Positions 1 to 6,368 of a stretch of 6,368 bases of DNA are shown here, piece by piece; position 1 is the first letter of the stretch, and each line of letters begins with the position of its first letter. This stretch comes from Thiothrix sp. (GTDB taxonomy: Bacteria; Pseudomonadota; Gammaproteobacteria; Thiotrichales; Thiotrichaceae). Made by a program: the position numbers and the translations under genes. Under the pieces are notes generated by a model, which did not search any database, was not told the DNA's origin, and saw nothing but the letters and a program-made list of their open reading frames with translations. The stretch is from the NCBI GenBank assembly GCA_011375245.1, contig DRMA01000173.1, forward strand, positions 1 to 6,368, in the 5' to 3' direction.

Positions 1-798
1 AAGACGATGATGATTTAAGCCTAATAATCGTTTGGGCTTTATCACTGAAATCTTTTCTGCCTTGAGTAAGGCAATCAATTGATCATAACCTTGAATCGCA
101 TCACATTGTTTTGCTTGCACACATGATTTTTCAGTTGCCCGATGTAATTTACACGCCTGAGACAAGTTTTTATACGCTCCCAACTGTGATAACAATAAAT
201 ATTTATGGATGGGATGCCGAGCAGAAGTATGCTTTCGTGCTGCTTGCAAACGATCAATCGTAAACACAAATGATTGCTGTAAAGACTGAGCCTCCGTCAA
301 GGGTAATTCATGACCCCTTCGCTTTTTTAGCACCGCATACGCTTGATCATTTTCAATAAGCCCTGCTAGAGCGATCAATAATGCTTGATCACGTGAACCG
401 AGTTGTGTTCTAAACGCTTCTGCTTGTTGTTGAATGGTATAGGCCCGCTCATATTTTTGTAAACGCCAGTAGGACATTGCTTTAAGCAGTAACACATTTC
501 CCCATAATTGTGCCTGTTTCAGTTTATTAACTTGTGCGGCTGAAAGACTATCCAAACTGCTAATAACACTGGCATAGCCTGCGCTAATAGAAGCCATTTC
601 TGCCGAAGGTACACTAGCCCCCAATACCTTGAGCGATGGTTTTTCCATAGTGTTTAGACCATTTTCTTTGCTCGCAGTATCGCTAAACGTCTGTTGTGCT
701 TCACTAAAATGATTAATTTCATTACTGCTACAGCCACTAATCCCCATAACAATCAGTAAATAAAGCAGAGTATATTTACTCAATTTGCTCAATTTCAT
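1..798 (-). CDS. Putative outer-membrane lipoprotein with TPR-like helices (3' end outside window)
   Basis: The frame reads without a stop from the ATG at 798-796 to the left edge, giving 266 residues, and the true C-terminus lies outside. The first 23 residues form a lipoprotein signal: lysines at 2, 5 and 8, a hydrophobic core at about 10-19, and lipobox I20-S21-G22-C23. The residue after the cysteine is serine, which in the known Lol sorting rule favours the outer membrane. Residues 25-65 are polar and look like a flexible linker. Residues 90-135 read as paired amphipathic helices resembling a TPR (KAMSYWRLQKYERAY at 106-120), and the rest looks helical too. Cysteines at 215, 226 and 232 could form disulfides in the periplasm. 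A GAGG ribosome binding site (803-806) lies 4 bases before the start. The upstream repeat-protein gene ends 31 bases away with no visible terminator, so the two are probably one transcript. The family is not recognised. The lipoprotein call is strong, and the TPR call is tentative. Confidence 0.82.
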   Translation of the reverse strand, partial: MKLSKLSKYTLLYLLIVMGISGCSSNEINHFSEAQQTFSDTASKENGLNTMEKPSLKVLGASVPSAEMASISAGYASVISSLDSLSAAQVNKLKQAQLWGNVLLLKAMSYWRLQKYERAYTIQQQAEAFRTQLGSRDQALLIALAGLIENDQAYAVLKKRRGHELPLTEAQSLQQSFVFTIDRLQAARKHTSARHPIHKYLLLSQLGAYKNLSQACKLHRATEKSCVQAKQCDAIQGYDQLIALLKAEKISVIKPKRLLGLNHHRL

Positions 799-829
799 CT
801 TTCCTCTTTCCACACAAATCTAGAAAAAA

Positions 830-2755
830 TTATACCAATGCTTTTTCTAACTGCTGCCCAAAATTATCCAGACTCCACGGCTTGCCCGCATTAATATCAC
901 GAATTTGCGTATCTATCACCAGACGAATACGCTGTAATCTATCTTCACTGGTCGCTGTGTTCAATGATTTTTCTAACGCCCATGCAAACCCCTCCAAATC
1001 CCACGGCTGACCTGCATTAATCGCGGTAATTTGATGTTCCATAACTGTATGCAGTGCTTTAATTTTATCTTGATTAATATCCGTATCTTGTAATGTTCTC
1101 AGCGCAATTTTCGTCATACCATACAACATTTCACCACGCACCAAACGCCATGCTGCTTTGCTGCCAGACTCTTGCTGCATAATAGGCGTTACTATCGCAT
1201 CGTACACTGCGCCAATAATCAGTTGCCCATTGGGTAATTCATCTAAAAATTCAAGCCGTAATGCTGCTGCACGTAAACCTGTTTGCAGCAAATGTTGTGC
1301 TGTATCCACATTAAGACGCTGATCACCTTGAGTGTGCATAACATCCAACATTGCTTGTAATGCACTGCCTAAATAGGCGCTTTTATTATTCGCACCATCA
1401 ATCACCCATGCAGGATTCTTGGCGACTTCGCTCAAAGTGGTCTTCAGCATTGCTGTCATATTTTCACGATGAAAAACCAATTTCCATGTGCCATGCACAG
1501 GTTGAGCAGAGAGACGTTGTAATAATTCTTTTGTTGCAATCATTAACGCCTGTTTTTCAGGTCGAATCGTACTATCAGGCCATAGTAATGGCAGGTTTTC
1601 GCCTGAATTTTTAATAATTAAGCGTATTGCTTCAGGAAAAATAGTACGACTAATCGTATGATCAAGCTTGCTGAGTTCTGTGGCTGTTTGCCCAATCAAT
1701 GCTTTAATGCCCTCCTCGCCATCAGTCACTAATTCAGGATATTTGCCAACCACAGCAAGCGATGTTTTAATTAAACGCTCCAGTGAGTTTTTACTAAACA
1801 CATGTCCCAAATCAATTGTTTCCGTCCCCAGAACAATATCCAATAGGGTACTTGATAAATCGCTAAACAGCGTGGCATCTGCAACACTATCAAGCCCCAG
1901 AAAGGTTTCAGGCTCTTCAGCAACCATTCTTCCCGCACTCGTTAATACACTACGAAACACCACCTCACCCCATTCCACAACTCGCTGTCGCTCTGCCCGT
2001 GCATTACGACCATGATGTTGCTGTTGAATGGCATTAAACTGCTTATTAATATCTTTCGACAAGGCAGTCGTGGTCGCACTAATAAGCTGCTGCGTTGTTG
2101 CATCACCACTAAATACATCAGTATGCTCAGTCACTATATCTAACAACGCTATTGATAAGCGACGTGGAAAAACATCAAGATGATCTTGCCAGTTTTGCTG
2201 CGAAAACTGCACATCATCCAAGCCAATAAATAACGCTTGCAAAGCAATCGCCTCACGCGAATCTATAGTGAAGCCTTTGGGATTATGCGCAAAAAAATCA
2301 ACGCCAATTTCAAGAAACGTGCCGCCCATACGACGAAACACCGAGGTACTGGGTTCATCGTCTTTGCTGTATTGACGAATGGTTAAGAGTGTTTCAAGTG
2401 CCTCATCAGAAAGTAATTCAGTTGTTGTTTTATTAATGTTTTTGTTATCGGGATCATCTTTCCAATAATAATAAATCAGTAATTCTTGCTCTGCTTTATC
2501 TAATGCAGATTCACCGTCATTTTTAAGTTTAGTCATAATATCAAGCAAGTGAGAAAGCCCCGCTTGTTTGATCGTAACAAAGGTTTCATCTTCTTGAAAA
2601 TAATCAAAAACATCCTGATTATTGTCACTATGATCAAAATTGAGTAAAGGCAGTGTAATGGCTTTAGAACGCGCTGAATCAACGTAATGTTGTTTTACTG
2701 CACCACCTAGTTTAAGTGCACTTTGGATGGCGAATAAGACCATAGATGGTGTCAT
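830..2755 (-). CDS. Unknown 641-residue alpha-helical repeat protein
   Basis: I do not recognise this family. The 641-residue product has no obvious signal peptide and no convincing membrane span; the start (MTPSMVLFAIQSALKLGGAV) is a mildly hydrophobic amphipathic helix. From about residue 140 to 526 it consists of degenerate units of roughly 45-60 residues. Each has a helix, then a loop with Pro/Asp/Gly, then a helix rich in Ala/Leu. Examples begin near 140, 196, 262, 320, 373, 428 and 482, for instance TTLSEVAKNPAWVIDG at 439-454 and TSLAVVGKYPELVTDG at 331-346. The last 75 residues hold two copies of a motif with core INAG(Q/K)PW(D/S)L, 42 residues apart. No catalytic motif is visible. 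Such solenoids usually serve as scaffolds or binding surfaces, and that role here is inference. The start is well supported by AAGGGAGA at 2761-2768, 5 bases upstream, and by a sigma70-like promoter at 2897-2925. The lipoprotein gene follows 31 bases downstream, and an AAA ATPase gene lies upstream on the same strand. Confidence 0.9.
   Translation of the reverse strand: MTPSMVLFAIQSALKLGGAVKQHYVDSARSKAITLPLLNFDHSDNNQDVFDYFQEDETFVTIKQAGLSHLLDIMTKLKNDGESALDKAEQELLIYYYWKDDPDNKNINKTTTELLSDEALETLLTIRQYSKDDEPSTSVFRRMGGTFLEIGVDFFAHNPKGFTIDSREAIALQALFIGLDDVQFSQQNWQDHLDVFPRRLSIALLDIVTEHTDVFSGDATTQQLISATTTALSKDINKQFNAIQQQHHGRNARAERQRVVEWGEVVFRSVLTSAGRMVAEEPETFLGLDSVADATLFSDLSSTLLDIVLGTETIDLGHVFSKNSLERLIKTSLAVVGKYPELVTDGEEGIKALIGQTATELSKLDHTISRTIFPEAIRLIIKNSGENLPLLWPDSTIRPEKQALMIATKELLQRLSAQPVHGTWKLVFHRENMTAMLKTTLSEVAKNPAWVIDGANNKSAYLGSALQAMLDVMHTQGDQRLNVDTAQHLLQTGLRAAALRLEFLDELPNGQLIIGAVYDAIVTPIMQQESGSKAAWRLVRGEMLYGMTKIALRTLQDTDINQDKIKALHTVMEHQITAINAGQPWDLEGFAWALEKSLNTATSEDRLQRIRLVIDTQIRDINAGKPWSLDNFGQQLEKALV
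833..1051 (-). repeat. Two-copy protein motif at the C-terminus of the repeat protein
   Basis: Residues 569-599 (bases 959-1051) and 611-641 (bases 833-925) align without gaps. Shared positions include Q-I-x-x-INAG-x-PW-x-L-x-x-F-x-x-x-LEK-x-L. The spacing is 42 residues, or 126 bases. The DNA copies have diverged clearly, so this is an old duplication kept at protein level and not a recent slippage product. The second copy ends at the last residue of the protein, which suggests that the terminus itself is a functional tail. Confidence 0.8.
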
Positions 2756-2760
2756 TTTTG

Positions 2761-2768
2761 TCTCCCTT
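2761..2768 (-). promoter_or_regulatory. Ribosome binding site of the repeat-protein gene
   Basis: On the minus strand this reads AAGGGAGA, a strong Shine-Dalgarno match ending 5 bases before the ATG at 2755. It fixes the start of the 641-residue protein. Confidence 0.75.
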
Positions 2769-2896
2769 AACCCTGTGATGTCGTGTGATAATCAAGCCTA
2801 ACTATTACAGATCTTTGAATCAAAATAACGGAAAAACATCATTTTTTTTAATGACAAAATAGTAATATATTAATGAGTTTACTATAAAAATAAAAA

Positions 2897-2925
2897 ATTC
2901 TACAAATAATTTAATACCTTGGCAA
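2897..2925 (-). promoter_or_regulatory. Sigma70-like promoter for the repeat-protein/lipoprotein operon
   Basis: On the minus strand, TTGCCA (2925-2920) is followed by a 17-base spacer and TAGAAT (2902-2897). Each box matches the consensus at five of six positions and the spacing is ideal. The predicted start near 2890 leaves an untranslated leader of about 135 bases before the ATG. This is long enough for leader regulation, but I see no stable structure or known riboswitch in it. Confidence 0.6.
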
Positions 2926-2962
2926 ACTATTAACCGTCATATCTCCTATTTTCTGCACAGTA

Positions 2963-2991
2963 TTTACATAAAATTTTTTTATAATTAGAAT
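2963..2991 (+). promoter_or_regulatory. Sigma70-like promoter for the small membrane protein
   Basis: TTTACA (2963-2968), a 17-base spacer and TAGAAT (2986-2991) each match the sigma70 consensus at five of six positions. Transcription would start near 2998, about 20 bases before the ATG at 3018. The same -10 sequence, TAGAAT, is used by the divergent promoter. Confidence 0.6.
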
Positions 2992-2997
2992 TATAAA
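2978..2997. promoter_or_regulatory. Perfect AT palindrome covering the rightward -10 box (possible operator)
   Basis: Nine-base arms TTTATAATT and AATTATAAA flank a 2-base AG centre and match perfectly as inverted repeats. The palindrome covers the -10 box at 2986-2991, where a bound dimeric repressor would block the promoter. The sequence is made only of A and T apart from its centre, so chance occurrence in such AT-rich DNA is a real alternative. Confidence 0.35.
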
Positions 2998-3017
2998 TAC
3001 TATAAAGGCGCAGAAAC

Positions 3018-3143
3018 ATGAAAAACAAGCAAGGGCTTATTTATCTGATGCTTTTTATTTGGGGAATTTGTTCCGCTCAGCTTGGACTACTCTTGCTCGG
3101 TCTATCAGCAGATTTTATTGAAAGCATGGCGGAAACAGGATGA
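3018..3143 (+). CDS. Small single-span membrane protein, 41 residues
   Basis: The reading frame ATG 3018 to TGA 3141-3143 encodes 41 residues. Lysines at 2 and 4 are followed by a continuous hydrophobic stretch at about 7-30 (core LIYLMLFIWGICSAQLG at 7-23), then an acidic tail with D32, E35 and E39. This fits one membrane span with the N-terminus inside. A cleavable signal peptide ending near A20 is possible but would leave only about 21 residues. Support for a real gene comes from AAAGG at 3004-3008, nine bases before the ATG, a well-spaced promoter just upstream, and an in-frame stop at 3003-3005 that makes this the only possible ATG. It is the only plus-strand gene here and ends 28 bases from the convergent end of the AAA ATPase gene. 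No family is recognised. Whether it is conserved is the main doubt. Confidence 0.65.
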   Translation: MKNKQGLIYLMLFIWGICSAQLGLLLLGLSADFIESMAETG

Positions 3144-3171
3144 ATTGCAGATTTAAAAGAAATACATTCAA

Positions 3172-5274
3172 TCAATACACAAAGCCAATACTCTTAAAAT
3201 GACCTTTATCTTTAAACTCAACCTCACGCAACAAACCCATCATTAAAGTATCAGCATTCAAGGATTTTTTGGAATAACGATTCTGCCGTACAACCGTTGC
3301 AAAATCCCCTGGCGTTAATCCACGTAGTGCTGTTATCTTTTTTTGCCACACGACCATATCATCAACTTCACTATGGTAATCAATTAACACTTGCTTAAAT
3401 AATTCCCAGCCCTGCTCTGGCTTTAAATAATCAAATTTTATTTTAAGATCAAACCGACGCAATGATGCTTGATCAAGGTTATCCATCAAGTTGGTTGAAC
3501 AAATAAAAATTCCTTCAAACCGCTCCATTTGTGTCAGTAATTCATTTACTTGGGTCACTTCCCATGACTGTCTTGCACGGGTGCGATCTTGTAAAAAGCT
3601 ATCGGCTTCATCCAATAGCAATAAGCCTTCTTCATCCATCGCTTGCTCAAACATATTCTTAATTTCTCGCTCGGTCATCCCCACATAGGGGGCTAACAAA
3701 TCAGAGGCACGTTTGAGTACTAAGGGCTTATCTAAGACTTCAGCTAAATGGCGAGCAAATTCACTTTTACCTGTACCTGAAGGACCATAGAGACAAAAGC
3801 ATCCTTGACCATATTCTTGTATGCCTTCTTGTAATGACAATAAATCATAATCAGCATTCAAGATATCGGGGCGGTATGAAATAGGTGAATTTGCATTTTG
3901 CAATAAGTTTTTATCATAGCCCATTGCATGTAATGTGTTACTAATCACTCGTTCTAAGCTCTCTTCAATCCCTTTTTGTTCACTTAACTCAAGCTGATTG
4001 ACTACCTTTGCTGCACGGGCAATTAAACCAGGGGCAAGATCTTCATTACTTGAAATCTTTTTAATCCAACGCTCACTAACATCAAGCTCTGTTGTATGTT
4101 GGGTAATAATTTTTATGCGTGTTTGTCTGGGTGGCGTTTTCAATTCCATCACATAATCGAAACGACGCAATATCGCTTCATCAATATGACTGATCACATT
4201 CGACACCCAAATCGACGTAATCTGGTTTTCTTCCAAGAGCATATTAAACCAGCCTTTTTTAGCATCGGTACTGGTACGAATACCATAACGCTCCATACTA
4301 CCATCACGAATAAACACATCTTCAATTTCATCGAATAAGATAATGGTATCGTCTTTACGCTTTAAAACTTGCTGACATAGTTGATACGAATCCACTCGCC
4401 CTTGGTATAAAATCGCATCATTATCGCCATCCGTAGTCGTCACTTCATACAGTGAATAACCTAAATCAGCGGCTAAAGTACGTACTAACTCACTTTTACC
4501 CGTGCCTGATGAACCATAAATAAGGACGTTGCTCCCCTGTAGTTTTTTGCTACAAGACGCTTTAACATAGTCACGTACAATGGCATAGTCTTTACTAATA
4601 TGCGCAAAATCAGCCACACTCAGACTGGCTTTTTTTCCAGGCATAAAGAAGCGCTTTAGCGATTCCATAATATCAACGTCTTGCTCATCCAATAACACAT
4701 CAGAAATTTCATCTAATACGCTAAGCTGATATTGCAAATTGGTATGATCATCGCGCGATAAACGTAATAATCCCGTTTTATTTAACAGGCTATCGGTCGA
4801 TAAGGCTTGTCTCACATCAACAGATGGTAAGTCAAGAATACTTCCTAATACTCCCACAACACTGTGCGCTGAAATATCACCCAATACATCACAAATACCT
4901 TCTAAATCACGCACACTATGTAACAGTACACCAAAGGCTAATAGCCGTTGTTCTACTGGATTAAGATCAATTAATTTACTGAGTTTTTCAATATTGTTAA
5001 ATAAGACCCCTTCTAAAAGAACCTCTTTCTCCTTATAGGCATCATTTTGTTTTTTTAGTATTTTTAGAAATTTTTTCTTACTCAGTTCATTATCTTCATC
5101 ATACTTATCAAGTAATTTCTCCAAACCAACGGCCGTTAATGCACGCTCACTACCATACATACCAAAGGAAATATCCATTAGCGTATAGCCTTTTAAATCG
5201 ATGAGAATGCGTAGTGACCACAGGATAATAATATCCTTATATTCATCTACAGGAGATGTGTAATCGGTTGCCAT
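3172..5274 (-). CDS. Tandem AAA ATPase (two AAA modules, 700 residues)
   Basis: The 700-residue protein holds two complete AAA modules after a helical N-terminal region of about 220 residues with no assigned function. Module 1 has Walker A GSSGTGKS (254-261), Walker B ILFDE (312-316), sensor 1 N359 and an RRFD motif with a candidate arginine finger (370-373). Module 2 has Walker A GPSGTGKS (497-504), Walker B LLLDE (552-556), sensor 1 N595 and RRFD (606-609). Both keep an aromatic-x-Gly pore-loop candidate: YQG at 290-292 and YVG at 530-532. By family knowledge, such proteins form hexameric rings that use ATP to thread or remodel protein partners; the substrate is unknown. The acidic Walker B residues are intact in both modules, so both should hydrolyse ATP. 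No membrane span is visible, so it is probably cytoplasmic. The first ATG lacks a Shine-Dalgarno site, and Met33 is a possible alternative start. The repeat-protein operon lies downstream on the same strand. Confidence 0.93.
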   Translation of the reverse strand: MATDYTSPVDEYKDIIILWSLRILIDLKGYTLMDISFGMYGSERALTAVGLEKLLDKYDEDNELSKKKFLKILKKQNDAYKEKEVLLEGVLFNNIEKLSKLIDLNPVEQRLLAFGVLLHSVRDLEGICDVLGDISAHSVVGVLGSILDLPSVDVRQALSTDSLLNKTGLLRLSRDDHTNLQYQLSVLDEISDVLLDEQDVDIMESLKRFFMPGKKASLSVADFAHISKDYAIVRDYVKASCSKKLQGSNVLIYGSSGTGKSELVRTLAADLGYSLYEVTTTDGDNDAILYQGRVDSYQLCQQVLKRKDDTIILFDEIEDVFIRDGSMERYGIRTSTDAKKGWFNMLLEENQITSIWVSNVISHIDEAILRRFDYVMELKTPPRQTRIKIITQHTTELDVSERWIKKISSNEDLAPGLIARAAKVVNQLELSEQKGIEESLERVISNTLHAMGYDKNLLQNANSPISYRPDILNADYDLLSLQEGIQEYGQGCFCLYGPSGTGKSEFARHLAEVLDKPLVLKRASDLLAPYVGMTEREIKNMFEQAMDEEGLLLLDEADSFLQDRTRARQSWEVTQVNELLTQMERFEGIFICSTNLMDNLDQASLRRFDLKIKFDYLKPEQGWELFKQVLIDYHSEVDDMVVWQKKITALRGLTPGDFATVVRQNRYSKKSLNADTLMMGLLREVEFKDKGHFKSIGFVY

Positions 5275-5309
5275 AAGGGTGTGCTTTGCTGTAATTAGAC
5301 TGGGAAGGG

Positions 5310-5338
5310 ACTATAGGCTATTTGGCACTTTTTTTCAC
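5310..5338 (-). promoter_or_regulatory. Weak candidate promoter for the AAA ATPase gene
   Basis: On the minus strand, GTGAAA (5338-5333), a 17-base spacer and TATAGT (5315-5310) could form a promoter. The -10 box matches at five of six positions and the -35 box at four. It would start transcription about 30 bases before the ATG at 5274. Read-through from gltD is an alternative, since no clear terminator lies between them. Confidence 0.3.
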
Positions 5339-5355
5339 GTAATAAATCGTTGTTG

Positions 5356-5459
5356 TTGTAGGAGTGAGACGTTATGTAAAATGACCGATCATAGGAGCAA
5401 TCCCTTGTGGTTACCCAGTCTTCTTCAGAGAGTGCAACCACAAGGGATTGCCCCTACAA
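5356..5459. repeat. Possible MITE-like or REP-like element between gltD and the ATPase gene
   Basis: Two arms, 5392-5414 and 5434-5456, form an inverted repeat of 23 bases with two mismatches and a perfect 16-base core (GCAATCCCTTGTGGTT against its complement). The loop is 19 bases. A further TTGTAGGAG at 5356-5364 matches the complement of CCCCTACAA at 5451-5459 at eight of nine positions, so the whole 104 bases may be one element with imperfect terminal inverted repeats. It is less AT-rich than the other intergenic DNA. No target-site duplication is clear and no transposase is present. The hairpin could act as a transcript-end structure for gltD, but no T-run follows the stem. Confidence 0.6.
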
Positions 5460-5487
5460 TAGAGATCTAATATTAATTATCAGCTAT

Positions 5488-6368
5488 TTATCGCGGCAAC
5501 GCTGTCTGCCCCATAAGATATTCATCAACCGCACGCGCACATTGTCTACCTTCACGAATAGCCCAAACTACTAATGATTGTCCACGACGCATATCCCCTG
5601 CCGAAAAGACATTATCGATTGAGGTATAATAGGCTTTATCACCTTCGGTAGAGCCTTTTACATTGCCACGATCATCCAGTGCAATATCAAGCTCTTCTAA
5701 CATCCCTTCATGCACAGGATGTAAAAAGCCCATTGCCAACGTAACAATATCTGCGGCTAATTCAAATTCTGAACCTGCCACTTCGCTCATTTGCCAACGA
5801 CCTGTTTCGTCCTGTTGCCATTCAACCTTGATGCACTTAATCGCTTTAATATGCCCCTTACCATCATCAACAAATGATTTTGTTGCTACAGAAAAAAGTC
5901 GTTCGCAACCTTCTTCTTGTGAAGTTGAAGTACGCATTTTATTAGGCCACTCTGGCCATGTCAGCCCTTTATCTTCTTTTTCAGGGGGACGAGGCATGAT
6001 TTCAATTTGAGTCACCGAAGCTGCGCCATGACGGGTTGATGTACCAATACAATCCGAGCCTGTATCACCACCACCAATCACTACCACATGCTTGTTTTTA
6101 GCAGAAATACGCTGTTCTTCACCATGTATACCTTGTACCCATTTGGTATTCGCTTTGAGGTAATCCATCGCAAAATAAACGCCCTTTAAGTTACGTCCAG
6201 CAATCGGTAAATCGCGTGGTTTTTCTGCCCCACCCGTTAGTAGTACAGCATCATACTCAAAGAGCAATGTAGTCGCTGGAATATCATTACCAATATGGGT
6301 ATTGGTTTTAAAGGTTACACCTTCAGCTTGCATTTGTTCCATACGACGATCAAGTAGCTTTTTATCGA
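5488..6368 (-). CDS. gltD: Glutamate synthase (NADPH) small subunit, C-terminal part
   Basis: This subunit oxidises NADPH and passes electrons through FAD and iron-sulfur clusters to the large subunit GltB, which makes glutamate from glutamine and 2-oxoglutarate in the cytoplasm. Numbering here starts at the in-frame Met codon at 6342. The NADPH-binding Rossmann motif GGGDTGSDC is at 90-98, preceded by the strand HVVVIG at 85-90. The family-typical MPRPPE lies at 116-121, and the C-terminal FAD-binding stretch [20 protein letters not shown] is at 246-265. The frame stays open to the right edge, with residues D-K-K-L-L-D-R-R before that Met, so Met 6342 is internal and the true start is outside. 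About 292 codons are present; the full family length is about 470-490, so the N-terminal iron-sulfur region and first FAD motif are missing. The protein ends with TAA at 5490-5488. gltB is expected upstream, beyond the right edge, by common gene order. Confidence 0.95.
   Translation of the reverse strand, partial: DKKLLDRRMEQMQAEGVTFKTNTHIGNDIPATTLLFEYDAVLLTGGAEKPRDLPIAGRNLKGVYFAMDYLKANTKWVQGIHGEEQRISAKNKHVVVIGGGDTGSDCIGTSTRHGAASVTQIEIMPRPPEKEDKGLTWPEWPNKMRTSTSQEEGCERLFSVATKSFVDDGKGHIKAIKCIKVEWQQDETGRWQMSEVAGSEFELAADIVTLAMGFLHPVHEGMLEELDIALDDRGNVKGSTEGDKAYYTSIDNVFSAGDMRRGQSLVVWAIREGRQCARAVDEYLMGQTALPR

Larger units (their letters stand above)
2756..3017. promoter_or_regulatory. Divergent intergenic control region, strongly AT-rich
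   Basis: This 262-base stretch has no gene of its own on either strand. It holds back-to-back promoters: a leftward one at 2897-2925 for the repeat protein and a rightward one at 2963-2991 for the small membrane protein. The two -35 boxes are 37 bases apart, so one regulator bound between them could control both genes. Long A and T runs occur throughout, with a 10-base palindrome TAATATATTA at 2863-2872 in the leftward leader. No terminator, tRNA or repeat array is visible. Confidence 0.6.

Noticed and set aside
75..269. A 64-residue minus-strand open frame
   Set aside because: It lies out of frame inside the lipoprotein coding region, which has a signal peptide, lipobox and ribosome binding site. 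The short frame has no start signal of its own.
1668..2015. Plus-strand open frames opposite the large genes (also 1351-1614, 3491-3688, 4096-4338, 5663-6010)
   Set aside because: They are antisense to well-supported genes, lack ribosome binding sites and show no recognisable protein features.
2834..2880. A and T runs in the leader of the repeat-protein gene as a terminator or riboswitch
   Set aside because: The possible stems are only about 4-5 A-T pairs, with no conserved aptamer-like pattern visible.
5392..5456. Inverted repeat read as an intrinsic terminator of gltD
   Set aside because: The stem is long and partly GC-rich, but no T-run follows it in either direction and the loop is 19 bases. 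A dispersed repeat fits better, though an effect on transcript ends is not excluded.
5279..5470. A 63-residue plus-strand open frame in the gltD-ATPase gap
   Set aside because: It runs through the inverted repeat and has no ribosome binding site, and its composition (clustered Cys/Arg) does not look like a protein.
5488..6342. gltD as a complete 284-residue gene starting at Met 6342
   Set aside because: The frame continues upstream to the window edge with family-like residues, and the N-terminal iron-sulfur and first FAD regions are absent. The Met is internal and the gene is simply cut by the window.

Overview
The window looks like AT-rich chromosomal DNA of a Gram-negative proteobacterium, most likely a gammaproteobacterium. 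Three things suggest this: a proteobacterial-type GltD (glutamate synthase small subunit), a lipoprotein with a lipobox and a serine after the cysteine, which suits outer-membrane sorting, and a tandem AAA ATPase of a type found in proteobacteria. A closer taxonomic call (for example sulfur or methane oxidisers) would be a guess.

Layout from left to right. (1) 1-798, minus: the N-terminal 266 residues of a lipoprotein with a TPR-like helical stretch, cut by the left edge. (2) 830-2755, minus: a 641-residue protein of unknown family, built mostly of degenerate alpha-helical repeats and ending in two copies of a 31-residue motif. Only 31 bases separate it from the lipoprotein, so the two are probably co-transcribed. 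(3) 2756-3017: a very AT-rich divergent promoter region, with good sigma70-like promoters facing both ways. (4) 3018-3143, plus: a 41-residue predicted single-span membrane protein with its own promoter and ribosome binding site. (5) 3172-5274, minus: a 700-residue ATPase with two complete AAA modules. (6) 5275-5487: an intergenic stretch holding a 23-base-arm imperfect inverted repeat, probably a dispersed repeat or MITE-like element. (7) 5488-6368, minus: the C-terminal part of gltD, cut by the right edge.

Only gltD has a well-known job: it is the NADPH-oxidising flavin/iron-sulfur subunit of glutamate synthase. The AAA ATPase, the helical-repeat protein and the lipoprotein run in the same direction and are compatible with one envelope-linked functional unit: an ATP-driven remodelling machine, a large scaffold or adaptor, and a membrane-anchored partner. 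That link rests on gene order alone. The small membrane protein sits between the ATPase and repeat-protein genes on the opposite strand. It shares a divergent control region with the repeat protein and may belong to the same unit or may be a later insertion.
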